Under the pieces are notes generated by a model. That model searched no databases, was not told where the DNA came from, and saw nothing but the letters and a program-made list of their open reading frames with translations. From Oegoconia quadripuncta (lineage: Eukaryota > Arthropoda > Insecta > Lepidoptera > Autostichidae): DNA of 64,000 nt. Location of the stretch: positions 1,488,001 through 1,552,000 of the forward strand of contig OX438744.1 in assembly GCA_949316235.1 (NCBI GenBank), written 5' to 3'. Shown in pieces: positions 32,116 to 42,870 of this stretch. The position numbers and the translations under genes were made by a program. Within the stretch, counting starts at the first letter, position 1. The number at the start of each line of letters is the position of its first letter.

Positions 32116-32293
32116 GCCGCCAAGCAGCAATGTTAATAGCATTGTTGTGTTCCGGTTGTCAGAGATAAGATAGCCAGTCCCACAAATGTGTTGGGGTTTC
32201 CGGGTTAGTACGCTTCCACCTTCGACCTCATCTTCACTTAACATCAGGTGTGATTGAGGTCAAGTACGAACACGTCGTGCATAAAAAAAAAAA
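32116..32293 (+). mobile_element. 5'-truncated SINE-B inserted in H
   Basis: It starts inside SINE-B at 'gccgccaagcagcaatgtta' and ends in a poly(A). The target AAAAACT is duplicated on both sides. The uninterrupted site exists at 45731-45750 ('cacaaaaactatgtttatac'). Confidence 0.85.
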
Positions 32294-32434
32294 ACTATGT
32301 TTATACAGGGTGAAATTTAAACCCTGTTTACTGGTGACTGCACTCCTGATTACGAGCAACTTTTTCCAAGGAACCATTTATACGAATTCGATTAAAAAAA
32401 ATTCAATTACCTTTACACACCATTACTACAATTA

Positions 32435-32760
32435 AAAAATACCCGCTGCTCAATTTAACCGATACACTTCTCGCCGAAAATTAAGTTTCCATCCACATCA
32501 CCTGGATGAGTGGAAGTCTACCACTGTACGTTTCTCAAGAAACTTCTTACCACGTACGACCACCCTGTGGAATGGACTTCCGGCAGCGGTATTCCCGAAC
32601 GAGTACGACATTGGAACCTTCTAGAAACGAGCCTACACCTTCCTCAAAGGCCGGCAACGCATCTGCGACCCTTTTGGTGTTGCGGGTGTCCATGGGCGGC
32701 GGTGATTGCTTTCCATCAGGTGACCCGCATGCTCGTTTGCCGCCCTCTCGTATAAAAAAA
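32435..32760 (+). mobile_element. LINE-F 3' portion
   Basis: It carries the same RT C-terminal coding and 3' end as 8405-8870 in + orientation. A stop interrupts the frame at 'accttctagaaacgagcct'. It ends in an A run. Confidence 0.85.
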
Positions 32761-32979
32761 AAACAAAAAAAAAATACAATTAAATAAAGGAATACAAAGT
32801 AAACCATTCTGAAACCACCTTTAGAATGGAAGTCTGAATTTTCGGCTGAATTCGACTATCGTTCCCAGTGGATAGTTATTCGTAATCAGGAGTGGACTCA
32901 CCAGCCGAAAATGTTTGTTGGTCGAATTCGACTATGGTACCTTATGGAAAGTTATTCGTAGTCAAAAGTGACGTCACCA

Positions 32980-33555
32980 TTTTTTTTTTTTTTTAACTGG
33001 TTTCGCGTTTGACCACAATCTCACCTGATGGAAAGTGACGATGTAGCCGAAGATGTATCACGCGCACCCAGTAAATGCCTATTCACTATAGACTTTGTGA
33101 TGTGCTGTGGTGACAGGAGGTGAGGTGGCAGCCGGTGGCAATGAAACAGCATACACTTTTACATTTTTGTATTCGTCAGGAGACACGTACCAAAAAGAGG
33201 GCGACATTCAACTTACAATTAGTTTTATTAAAATAATTGCTTACCTAAGCTTAACCTACGTTTACGCGTTTTACCGCGTAAACACACACACAAGTATACA
33301 TACTACAACTTGAAGATGCCAAGGTTGTATGTGTCGGGAAAAACCGACGCGGGTAGTGAGTTCCATACATTAACAGTCCGCATTATAAATGATGAAGCAA
33401 AGCGCTTAGTGCGGATGTTCGGTATGTTGACAACATATGGATGGAAACCCCCCCCCGCGCCTGGTTGTCCGAAGATGGAAAGGGGACGGTGGAATAAGAT
33501 CGTGCAATTCCATCGCACACTCACCGAAATGTATCCTGTAAAATACTGAAAGGCA
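32980..33555 (-). mobile_element. LINE-E 3' portion with internal foreign stretch
   Basis: The 3' end is at the poly(T) near 32982. RT C-terminal peptides (VNIPNIRTKRFASSFIMRTV, then NVWNSLPASVFPDTYNLGIF) lie at 33524-33310. Positions about 33100-33300 do not match other LINE-E copies and may be a further insertion. Confidence 0.75.
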
Positions 33556-33604
33556 TGCGACCAATTAATGGGAATTACATGAATTCAGATTCACCTTGTA
33601 TAAT

Positions 33605-33880
33605 TGACGACCTGTTTGGTGTAGTGGTAAGAAACGCTGATCGGTTTACCAAAAGGTCGCAGGTTCGAATCCCGCTAGGGGCATATGTTCATATGAAGAA
33701 TACAGTCATGACATTGTTTATCCGAGTTATGGATGTTTTTCATTTATATGTATTTATTTACAAGAGAATGGTATTTGTTCAGTATATCATCCAACTGGTA
33801 TCCTTAGTACAAGCCTAGTTACTTAGTGTGGAACCAAATAGCGCTGTGTGTATGTCCAAAGATATTTAAATATATTTCAT
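33605..33880 (+). mobile_element. SINE-A, near full length
   Basis: The head is 'cctgtttggtgtagtggtaa', box B 'GGTTCGAATCC', the body 'tatccgagttatggatgttt' and the tail 'gtggaaccaaatagcgctgt'. Confidence 0.85.
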
Positions 33881-33896
33881 AATATACCTATGTTCA

Positions 33897-34228
33897 ATCG
33901 CCTCCGTGGCTCAATGTAAACAACATCGGGTTTACGATTCGGAGGTCGCGGGTTCGATCCCCAGCGGGGTATATGTTTAAGTACTCGGTTTGGTTGGTGG
34001 TAGGGCATTTGAAATGTCCGCCTGGCTAGCTACTACCATGTTATCTAAATCTGCCGCCAAGCAGCAATGTTAACAGCATTGTTGTGTTCCGGTTGTCAGA
34101 GATAAGATAGCCAGTCCCTCAAATGTGTTGGGGTTTTCGGGTCAGTACGCTTCCACCTTCGACCTCATCTTCACTTAATATCAGGTGTGATTGAGATCAA
34201 GTACCAACCCGTTGTGCATAAAAAAAAT
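33897..34228 (+). mobile_element. SINE-B, full length (reference copy)
   Basis: The head is 'cgcctccgtggctcaatgta', box B 'GGTTCGATCCCCAGCGGGGT', then 'ggtggtagggcatttgaaat', 'gccgccaagcagcaatgtta' and the 3' end 'accaacccgttgtgcataaa'. Length is about 330 bp. This copy was used to place the others. Confidence 0.9.
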
Positions 34229-34317
34229 GACACACGAAAGGGTCACAGATACGACACAACAGATTAACATACATTGTGTTGACCATAAAACCACGGCCTT
34301 TATCTCAAATGGGCATT

Positions 34318-34490
34318 ACTGCGGTATCTTCCCGAACGAGTACGACATTGGAACCTTCAAGAAACGAGCCTACACCTTCCTCAAAGGCCGGCAACGCATC
34401 TGTGACCCTTTTGGTGTTGCGGGTGTCCATGGGCGGCGGTGATTGCTTTCCATCAGGTGACCCGCATGCTCGTTTGCATATATAAAAAAA
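34318..34490 (+). mobile_element. LINE-F 3'-end fragment
   Basis: It encodes [20 protein letters not shown] in frame and ends 'cccgcatgctcgtttgcata'. It is strongly 5'-truncated. Confidence 0.85.
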
Positions 34491-34985
34491 AAATCTACAT
34501 ATTAGCCCAAAAGCCCGGCTTGCCCTACTAAAATATTCGATCAATTATATTAACCGAAAACTTTATCGATCTTTGTTTTTTCAAAAAAAAAACTTCATAT
34601 TCATTGAATTCTTTATCAAAGAGATCATTATTTATTAAATACTACTTATATATCGGGGGTTGAATTGTACGTATTGCAGCTACTCGTACCAACCCTGAGG
34701 ACAGATAAAACACCCCATTATTATAATACAAAATATTCGCGAACGCGAAAACAAAGAAATCCTCCATAAATATTCGGTAATTTATTCTATTAATGGGTAC
34801 CATTTGAGAGGCTTTACAGCGCCGCCTGGAATCTCGCCTCTCACAATTCCCCCCGCGAAATAGGCATTAAAGTTGACAAACAAATTAATAAAAACACCCG
34901 AGATACAATCGGGAGTGTCTGCTGTCTGATAGGTATCTGTGGATTGGAACGTCTACGTTTACAATGAGGTCGACTTGTGATTGAA
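34491..34985. other. anonymous DNA
   Basis: No motif, repeat or credible exon was recognised. Confidence 0.4.
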
Positions 34986-35370
34986 AAAGGAGAAATATTT
35001 ATGGCAAACAATTACATTAACCATTGATAGATGTAGTATACATATTGATACTGTTGACATACAAAATTTTCCTTTCAATAAATTTAAAGATACTATAAAA
35101 GAGAAGCTTATTAAGAAAGCATATTATAAAATATCAGATTATTTAGATGATAAACATTCATGGACATAACCAGACCGTTCGCATAACCAGGCTATTTCAC
35201 AATTAATAATGAAATATTACAATATAAAATAATAATCAATAATTTTGTAATATAAAAACCTTTTTTTTTTTAAGAGCAACCTCTCGAGTTTCTTGCTTGT
35301 TCTTCTCAGGGGAAAATTGCCTTTTGAACAAGCAGTAGCTTTAAAAATGTAAAATCTGACTATTTTGGTG
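34986..35370 (+). mobile_element. LINE-D 3' portion
   Basis: The frame DIQNFPFNKFKDTIKEKLIK to [12 protein letters not shown] matches 3539-3650 inverted. The 3' region 'gtttcttgcttgttcttctc' follows. A scrap of SINE-B (about 35372-35410) abuts the end. Positions 35411-35660 show nothing recognisable. Confidence 0.85.
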
Positions 35371-35662
35371 ATAGGGCATTATAAATGCCCGCCTGGCTAT
35401 CTACCACCATACAGGAAGCCGTATATAGATATTTATTTGGTTGGTCGATTTTTTTTAATGATAATTGTATTTCGAAGTACTTAGGGAATTGAGAGCTGTT
35501 ACGTGAATCATGATGTATTCGATCGAAGTCCCATTTCCCAACGTGAGACCGAGGATTGATTTGCATACCACACGCTACATTACTAGCACGTGGCTCTCTG
35601 TCGCACCAGTGGGAATTCATTGAAACGTGTGTATCTGTACAGTCGCGTTATGTGTGTGTGCA

Positions 35663-35800
35663 ACCATATTTATTTTATTTATTGCACACAAGAAAAAAAC
35701 ATACAGATACAACATAATAGAGATGACATGTTCTGCTCATTTCTACAATGAAATTTCTTCCAGCAGACCTACGAAAGAGAGATATGACTGAAAGAGACAG
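35663..35800 (-). mobile_element. LINE 3'-end fragment
   Basis: 'tttattgcacacaagaaaaa' and 'atgaaatttcttccagcaga' match the reverse complement of 9893-9966 and other ends of this family. Confidence 0.6.
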
Positions 35801-35954
35801 ATAAGACGTGCACAATGGAAATCTAAAGAAATGAATAAATATGATAGATAAAAAAAAACCTAACTGAATATAAATATAACTACATACTAATAAGTACATA
35901 AATATATAAATAAGTACATATTTCAATAAATACGAATATAAAATATAACATACA

Positions 35955-36945
35955 TTAACGAACGGTCTGATCGAGGAACTCAGTGGCACTAAAATTGGCT
36001 GTCACATAGATGGTGTGTGCACAAATAACATCAGCTACGCTGATGACATGGTGCTGCTGAGTCCTTCGATCGGAGCCTTACGCAAATTATTGTATATATG
36101 TGAATCCTATGCGGTGGCCCATGGGCTCAGATACAACGCGAAAAAGAGCGAGTTTATGGTGTTCCGGGCGGGTACTAAGTTTTTTTTTTTTTTTTTTTTT
36201 TTTAATTAGAATGGGATCGCTCTTGACCTTAATCTGGACTAATGTCGAGATAAGGTCTACGATACGTCTACGATAAGTGTTGTCAAAATGTACCACCTAT
36301 CGCTCTGAACGGTACTCCTCTCAAACGAGTATCGCAATTGAAGTATCTGGGCCATTGGGTCACGGAGAACCTTCGTGATAATGTAGATATAGAGAGGGAG
36401 CGCAGGGCGCTGTCCGTCCGATGCAACATGTTGGCCCGCAGATTTTCTCGCTGTACCGCTCATGTTAAGGCGACGCTTTTTAAAGCATATTGTCAGTCAT
36501 TTTACACGAGCAATCTGTGGGTTAATTATACGCAGAGGACGTATAGTGCGCTGCGCGTTCAGTTTAATAACGGGTTCAGAATGCTGATGGGGCTGCCGCG
36601 TTTCTGTAGCGCATCGGGAATGTTTGCCGATGCGCATATAGACGGTTTTCACGCCATCATCAGGAAACGTAGCGCGTCGATTTTGAAGCGCGTGCGCGGC
36701 AGCTCCAACACCATCCTGAGCACACTGGCGGACAGGTGGGATTCCGTGATGCTGCGGCACTGGATACGCTTGCACACATCCAAATAGTGCTGATTGTGCC
36801 GCAGCAGTCGTATGGTCCCTTCTGTTCACAGTTATTATAGATTTAAGATACTAACTTACTCCTATTTATTTATTTTTAAGTTACTAACCAAAATATGGGT
36901 CTAATCCTGAAATAAACTATTTTTATTTTTATTTTTATTTTATTT
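35955..36945 (+). mobile_element. LINE with YADD reverse-transcriptase remnant
   Basis: The frame contains NISYADDMVLLSPSIGALRK, then ESYAVAHGLRYNAKKSEFMV. After an insertion it resumes with NGTPLKRVSQLKYLGHWVTE and, further on, ARRFSRCTAHVKATLFKAYC. YADD is the catalytic motif of RT palm motif C. The N-terminal RT motifs and endonuclease are missing. A (TTTTA)n tail ends the copy near 36945. A related piece is on the minus strand at 62850-63255. Confidence 0.85.
36181..36272 (-). mobile_element. short LINE 3' end inserted in the LINE
   Basis: A poly(T) run of about 24 bases is followed by 'aattagaatgggatcgctct', the same sequence as 25920-26000. Removing it restores the LINE frame (GTK to NVPPIALNGTPL). 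'aagt' repeats on both sides as a possible short target duplication. Confidence 0.7.
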
Positions 36946-37019
36946 ATTAATACACGGAATAACACTATGAAATGGAAAGGTAATGTTATAATAATAATAA
37001 TATAATAAATTATTTCGGA

Positions 37020-37232
37020 CGCTTACACCAATCATCTAGTCCCAAACTAAGCAAAGCTTGTGCTATGGATACTAGATAACGGATAAACATACATAAATAT
37101 TTATATAAACATCCAAGACTCGGGAATAAATGTTCGTATTCATCATACAAACATTTACCCCTCGCGGGATTCGAGCCCGCAACCGTTGGTTTCGCTGATA
37201 GGGTGGCTATCCACTACACCAATCGGTCGTCA
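37020..37232 (-). mobile_element. SINE-A2, near full length
   Basis: The minus-strand head is 'ccgattggtgtagtggatag', box B 'GGCTCGAATCC' with one change, 'gcgaggggtaaatgtttgta', and the end 'gggactagatgattggtgta'. Confidence 0.8.
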
Positions 37233-37234
37233 AA

Positions 37235-37350
37235 TGTTCCTTAACTCTAAAGACAGCGATCGATGGACTGGCACGGATAGTGTGAGGAAGAGAATTCCAC
37301 AGCCTGGCAGCATGCACAGTGAAAGAATGTGAGTAGAAGTCTGAGCCATA
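37235..37350 (-). mobile_element. LINE RT C-terminal scrap
   Basis: The minus-strand frame reads SDFYSHSFTVHAARLWNSLP then HTIRASPSIAVFRVKEHL, the common Jockey-like C-terminus. Positions 37351-37839 hold a minus-strand SINE-A head scrap near 37415-37480 and otherwise nothing recognisable. Confidence 0.65.
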
Positions 37351-37839
37351 GTGTAATTTAAACGAATTATTTTACCGATTTTGAATTTCTTAAAAGATTT
37401 TTCGTATATTGGTCAGAGTTGCTAACCACTACTTACTTTAGTAACTTATTGGTAATCTGTGCCACTACACCAAACACGTCGTACGTTAATGTTTGTTTTA
37501 TAATAGTATTAATTTTGGTGTGTTAAAAATCGGGACAATTAGCGTGACGAGTACTATGGTCGGGACATGGGACACAAGAGCCTAAAATCGGGACAGTTGG
37601 CAAGCCTAAACTTGAATGAGCCACAAGAATGGTACTCGATATTTGCCTTAAATATAAATGTTTCATTTAAAACTATGACTGCACTTTCGACCGCGACTGT
37701 ATATAAACGATCGATTAGCATGATAAAAAATTGGTATTACCAACTTACTAGCAATTGTTACATTTTCGAATTAATCACTACATATGCCCAATTAAAATGC
37801 ACAATTACTTAGAGGGAAACACAGTTTCAGAGTGTTTTC

Positions 37840-37995
37840 ATGCTTCGGAGGGCAAGTTAAATAGTCGGTCCCGGTTGATTTCAATTGAAGGCAGTCGTTA
37901 AGTCAAGTCAGTGCATTTGGCTTAACGAGTGAGGCCTATGTCCAGCAGTGGATGTCCTGTGAATGGTATTTATGAGCAACCCTGAAGAAGAAGAA
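37840..37995 (+). mobile_element. repeat 3' end with (GAAGAA) tail
   Basis: 'gaggcctatgtccagcagtg' 'gatgtcctgtgaatggtatt' followed by 'gaagaagaaag' is the 3' end of a lepidopteran LINE or SINE. No head is present. Confidence 0.5.
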
Positions 37996-38029
37996 AGATA
38001 CTTTATTGTGCTCATCATTTTTTATTTTT

Positions 38030-38765
38030 TTATTTAATAAGACACACTAACAGCACACATATTACAACTCACGTAACAAACAGGTTCAAGTATAAACAGG
38101 TCTGATATATGTGCCAATAATAAGCGTGTACAACATATACACAGCTCTAAACATAATTAAGTTAAGTCTAGTAACGATTACAAAAACTAAATTAATTTAA
38201 TTGAAACAGCACAATGGTCTATAAATGTTGCTTCCGCAAATATTGAGAAATTCTTCTCTTAAACGCACCTAATGAATCGTGAAAGATATCAGTCTGTGGG
38301 AACTCACTATTCAAATGGTTAAATTCACACAATCTCGGGATTGGAGAATGACGTAGAACATTTGTTCTAGATGTAGGGATATGCAGTAGTCTAGTAATGG
38401 AGTTCTGGGAAAATTGTAAGGAATCGATAATTTAATTCTATTTTGTACGTGATCACAGTCAATATTACCATTCAGTATTGATATAGAAATACCATATCAA
38501 TCAGCAGACGGCGATTGCGTAGTGAGTCCATTTGTAAGAAGTCCAATCGTGCATTATATGGTGCCCTGTGTTACACTACGGAGGACACATATGTTAAGTG
38601 TCTAGTAAACGAACGTTGAATGGTTTCAACGCGTTGAGAATGTACACTATATTGAGGGTTCCAGACTACAGAAGCAAATTCAAGATTACTACGCACCAGT
38701 GCATTGAATAGCATAATTTTTGTTTGTACTGATAACCCTTTGCACTTCGTTTCAAGAAGCCAAGC
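38030..38765 (-). mobile_element. LINE RT thumb/C-terminal remnant
   Basis: The minus-strand frame reads GLSVQTKIMLFNALVRSNLE, then FASVVWNPQYSVHSQRVETI, then IQRSFTRHLTYVSS. This is the thumb region after the RT palm. Downstream it is frameshifted. Confidence 0.75.
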
Positions 38766-38767
38766 AT

Positions 38768-38905
38768 TTTCATCATCATCATCAGCCCGTAAACAGCCCA
38801 CTGCAGGGATATAGGCCTTCCCTAGTATATATGGTAGTATGGGCCATAGTCCACCTGGCTGGCCCAATGCGGGTTAGGGACTTCACATGCCTTTGAATTT
38901 TAGAC
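38768..38905 (-). mobile_element. SINE-J 3' fragment
   Basis: (ATC)n, then 'agcccgtaaacagcccactg', 'ccatagtccacctggctggc' and 'gggacttcacatgcctttga'. The head is absent. Positions 38906-39104 show nothing recognisable. Confidence 0.75.
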
Positions 38906-39104
38906 ACTAGAATTGTAACCATTGTTATGTCAAACATGAAAAAAACATAAAAATAATATTATTATATGTATGTCAAAAATTAATTAATAAAGTACTATAA
39001 GTATGTAACCATTGTTACGTCAACGTCATAATATTTTTGAAAAATCAAAATGAACCAAATCAAAATAAAATTTATATCTACCCTTTCGGTTACACGTTGG
39101 TAGG

Positions 39105-39660
39105 CATGTCTAGACATACATACATACACATGCTCACGCCTGTTCCCGGTTGAGGTTTTTGTTTCATGCACAACGGATTGGTACTTGACCCCAATCATAC
39201 CTGATGTTAAGTGAAGATGAGGTCGAAGGTGGAAGCGTACTGACCCGGAAACCCCAACACATTTGGGGGACTGGCTATCTTATCTGGTGCTTGGCGGCAG
39301 ATTTAGATAAGATGGTGGTAGCCAGCCAGGCGGACTTTAAAATGCCCTACCACCAACCAAACCGAGTACTTAAACATGTACCCCGCTAGGGATCGAACCC
39401 GCGACCTCCGAATCGTAAACCCAATGTTGTTTACATTGTGCCTTGGCTCATACATACACATGCTCACGCCTGTTTCCTGTTGGGGTAGGCAGAGACATAC
39501 TAATTTTGCATCTTCCACTCTCATCAAATAATTCATACATGCTCGTCGGTTAGTGGTTGACCGCACCTGACCTTTTGTGAGTACGTTAGTCACTTGATTG
39601 ACGTACGTCCTTCTTGGTCGACCTTTACCGACCCTACCATTCCCTCTTTCGTTATATATT
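39105..39660 (-). mobile_element. LINE 3' region interrupted by SINE-B
   Basis: 'acatacacatgctcacgcct' occurs at about 39119 and again at 39454. A minus-strand SINE-B (39165-39445) sits between. The coding tail (NVLTKGQVRSTTNRRACMNY) matches the + strand remnant at 6545-6800. Confidence 0.65.
39165..39445 (-). mobile_element. SINE-B with internal deletion
   Basis: It is full length except that the 'caaccggaacacaacaatgc' section is deleted between 'cttatct' and 'ggtgcttggcggcag'. The head is present at 39420-39445. Confidence 0.8.
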
Positions 39661-39715
39661 GGTGTCGTTAATTTCCTTTCACTATAAGGTTGTGTAGGAA
39701 GTGTGATTGTAAGTG

Positions 39716-40145
39716 ACGACCTGTTTAGTGTAGTGGTTAGAAACTCTGTCTGCTATACCAAAAGGTTGCGGGTTCAAATCCCGCTAGGGGCATATGTTTG
39801 TATGATTAAATTAAATTAAATTAAATATTAAATATCCTTAGACATACACACAGCGCCATCTAGTTCCACAGTAAGCAACTATAGGCTTGTGTCGTGGATA
39901 CCAGATGGTTGATATACTACATAAATACCTTTTTTTTTGTAAATAAATACTTATTATAAATGAAAACAAAATATTATTATGATGAATATAGACATGTGTT
40001 CCCGAGTTAAGGTTGTTTTTCATTTATATTTATTACAAAAAAAAATGTATTTGGGTAGTATATCAACCATCTGGTATCCACAACACAAGCCTATGGTTGC
40101 TTAATGTGGAACTAGATGGCGTTGTGTGTATGTCCAAGGATATTT
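39716..40145 (+). mobile_element. SINE-A containing an inverted SINE-A
   Basis: A + strand copy (head 'cctgtttagtgtagtggtta') is broken at 'gtttgtatgat'. A minus-strand 5'-truncated SINE-A fills about 39823-39980, and the + copy resumes 'gaatatagacatgtgttccc'. ATGAT is repeated at both joins. Confidence 0.8.
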
Positions 40146-40164
40146 ATTATTTTAATGTTTTTTT

Positions 40165-40560
40165 TTATGATTGACTGGATTCGCGTTTGACCGCAATCTC
40201 ACCTGATGGAAAGTGACGATGTGGTCGAAGATGAAGCACGCGATCTCAGGAAATGCCTATTCACTCTGCTCTTGAAGATCCCAAGGTTGTAGGATTCAGG
40301 AAAGACTGACGCCGGAAGGGAGTTCCATGCCTTGGCTGTTCGGATGATGAATGAAGAATCGAACTTCTTAGTGCGAATATTCGGTATATTAACTATATAC
40401 GGGTGGAATCCCTCCCCACGCCTCGTGGTCCGAAGATGGAAGGGTGACGGTGGAATAAGATTATGTAATTCCAACGCACACTCCCCGAAATGCATCCTGT
40501 AAAAAACTGAGGGACAAGCGACTGTGCGACGGTGTTCAAGGCTCTGCAATTTAAATGATT
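40165..40560 (-). mobile_element. LINE-E 3' portion, most complete
   Basis: The minus-strand frame 40549-40199 (116 codons) reads PSVFYRMHFGECALELHNLI, then EGFHPYIVNIPNIRTKKFDS, then AKAWNSLPASVFPESYN. This is the RT C-terminus. The 3' end is at the poly(T) near 40160. Confidence 0.85.
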
Positions 40561-40602
40561 GAAATGAAAAAATGAAATGATTATTATATTATTATTATTC
40601 AT

Positions 40603-40738
40603 ACAGGAGATGTGAGAGCTGGTACCTACTTTGCTCAGCAGCTGAGCTTATGCATTCAGCGGGGCAATAGCGCTAGCGTACTAGGTACTATGCCTCACGG
40701 AAGCGAGTTGGACGGCGTATTTTTTCTATAAGATATAG
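40603..40738 (+). mobile_element. LINE RT C-terminal scrap
   Basis: The frame reads AGTYFAQQLSLCIQRGNSAS, then VLGTMPHGSELDGVFFL before a stop, matching the last residues of another insect LINE RT class. Positions 40739-41061 show nothing recognisable. Confidence 0.65.
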
Positions 40739-41089
40739 TTATTTTTAATTCTGTTGTATAAATTCGTTGTTTTATTTATACATAATCATTATACCTACAC
40801 ATATATTTTTTTTTACATCAGAGTGCTATCTTAAGCGCCGTATAAACCATAAACAATCATTCAGCACAACGAATAATTACCGTCATATCATTTCGATGCT
40901 GATAAGACAAATGTAACTACGAGTCGACATCAACCTCTTCATTATAAAATCGAATGACTATAAATTTCGTAAATAAAGAAAATCCCCGAGAAAACAAGCG
41001 ATAATAACATCCAGATAAACAAAACCGGGTCCAGGTTTTTAAATTTAATTTAATTACTTTTATGTACATTTATCCGACGGTGACGGAAA

Positions 41090-41375
41090 ACACCGTGAGG
41101 AAACCTGCATGCATGAGATATAAAAATTCTAAGCCATGTAAAATCCTGAATCCTACAATCTTCAAGAGCAGAGTGAATAGGCATTTACTGAGATCGCGTG
41201 CTTCATCTTTCCATCATGGTCAAACGCGAGTCCAGTCAATCATAAAAAAAAAAAAAAAAAAAAAAAAACCCCACTCGCATTGGGCCAGCGTGGTGGACTA
41301 TGACCCATACTCCCTCATTATACGAGGGAAGGCCTGTATCCCTGCAGTGGGATGTTTACGGGCTGATGATGATGA
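41090..41375 (+). mobile_element. SINE-J split by LINE-E end
   Basis: SINE-J sequence ('aaacctgcatgcatgagata' and 'attgggccagcgtggtggac') is interrupted at 41141-41268 by a LINE-E 3' end ('tcctgaatcctacaatcttc' to a poly(A)). Confidence 0.75.
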
Positions 41376-41494
41376 AACCAAACCGTGTTAAGAGGGTATA
41401 TTAGATTATATGAAGATAAATTAAGATTTCCTTTTAAATACAGAATAAATCAAAAAAATCCCTCTGACTTGCACTCGAGAAGACTAAAAGCTAA

Positions 41495-41760
41495 TCAAAG
41501 TCAACGTCAAAAATGCTTTATTTTGTAGGTACACAGAGTACACTTAAAATAGTCAATTTTACATTTTTTAAGCTACTGCTTGTTCAAAATGCAATTTTCC
41601 GCTGAGAAGAACAAGCAAGAAACTCGAAGGGTTGCTCTTTTAAAATCAGGCTTTGATTTTACATAAAGGTAAAAAATTATAAATAATACATCATCATCAT
41701 CAGCCCGTGAACATCCGACTGCAGGGATATAGGCCTTCCCTCGTATATGAGGGAGCATAA
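41495..41760 (-). mobile_element. LINE-D 3' end abutting a SINE-J scrap
   Basis: 41495-41690 carries 'aaaaatgctttattttgtag' and 'aagaacaagcaagaaactcg'. 41692-41760 is SINE-J ('cagcccgtgaacatccgact', 'aggccttccctcgtatatga'). Confidence 0.75.
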
Positions 41761-41869
41761 ATAATACATAAATAGCTTTAATTCAAAGAAAAGGCGGAAT
41801 GTAGAGAGGTGTGGAAAGGATTCCACCGACAAGAGCATAGCTCAGTTGAAGAGAGACAGCTTTAATTAC

Positions 41870-41964
41870 GGTTATTTTCGAGAATTTCTAATTATTGATA
41901 AAACGGTTATTTTTTATCAATAATTCGAATTTCTTTTTATAATCGTGAATTCTCGAAAATAACC
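41870..41964. repeat. nested perfect hairpin
   Basis: The outer arms GGTTATTTTCGAGAATT (41870-41886) and AATTCTCGAAAATAACC (41948-41964) are perfect over 17 bp. The inner arms AATTATTGATAAAA (41890-41903) and TTTTATCAATAATT (41912-41925) are perfect over 14 bp. It is either a small foldback element or a structured element of unknown role. Confidence 0.85.
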
Positions 41965-42081
41965 CTCAAGATATGGATCACTGAAACGAAAGACTGTTCA
42001 AGATAACCCGTAATATTTCTATATGACTTATCAAAATAAAAAATCATCCCCACTTTTCGTGTAAATTATCTTTTTTTAAAT

Positions 42082-42235
42082 CAAAGTCAAAATATTTTAT
42101 TTCATAGGATAAAATTATCAATTCAAAACGCCACGGCACTGCACATTCACAAAGCTGATCTGAGTTGCTCTTTTTAAATATGGGTTACAATTTGTGATTT
42201 GACAATCAGAGGAAAATATATATTATATGAATAAT
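42082..42235 (-). mobile_element. LINE 3'-end fragment
   Basis: 'aaatcaaagtcaaaatattt' and 'agttgctctttttaaatatg' resemble, inverted, the 3' end of the LINE at 42290-42870. Confidence 0.6.
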
Positions 42236-42289
42236 AAGACAGCTATGTCTATAATAAATCATTTATTTTCCAGGCAATAAGGTCCATCT

Positions 42290-42870
42290 TTGTTAGTTCA
42301 GTCACCTATAACTATGTTAGTAAACAGTCAATATATATATGACAGTATAATGTATGTACGCAAAAATATATGCCTATTTCGTAAACATTCTGATAATCAT
42401 AATTTGAATACTAGAAACAAAAATAAAATTGAAATTCCACAATTTAGACTTAGCAAGGTTAGCACATCCTTTATGGGACACAGCATACGCTTTTACAATA
42501 AAATACCAGAACATGTATTGAGTTTAACAGAGCAGAAATTTAAACGCCACATTAAAGAAACTCTGTGTAAGAAGGGTTATTACAGGATAGATGATTATTT
42601 AGGCGATAAGGAGGTCTGGTGTTAGCTGGTCGTTATGTTAATTGCTATTGTTTTGTAATATGTAATATTAAAATGTAATATTATTGTAAAGATGGAAACA
42701 AATTGAAAAGATGTGTTGTTGCGGAGTTTCTTGTCGCTTCTTCTCCCTAACCATAACACCTTGCGAAGCGATGTAGTTTAAAAAAAAATAATAACATGTT
42801 GACTTTCAATAAGTGATATTTTTGTATCCTACATTGAATAAAATATTTTTGATTTTGATTTTGATTTTTG
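42290..42870 (+). mobile_element. LINE-D relative with (GATTTT)n tail
   Basis: The 111-codon frame reads YDSIMYVRKNICLFRKHSDN, then SFMGHSIRFYNKIPEHVLS and GYYRIDDYLGDKEVW, the RT C-terminus. The 3' region includes 'tttcttgtcgcttcttctcc' and ends 'aataaaatatttttgatttt' repeated. It is 5'-truncated. Confidence 0.85.

Larger units (their letters stand above)
32306..33601. mobile_element. MITE-G with two nested LINE insertions
   Basis: MITE-G sequence begins at 'cagggtgaaatttaaa', is broken at about 32430 by LINE-F, resumes at 32770, breaks at about 32980 at a LINE-E poly(T), and ends at 'attcagattcaccttgta' near 33601. Removing both insertions gives the 22663-23062 layout. Confidence 0.8.

Noticed and set aside
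36497..36829. 110-codon minus-strand frame
   Set aside because: It is the shadow of the + strand LINE reverse-transcriptase frame at 36338-36787.
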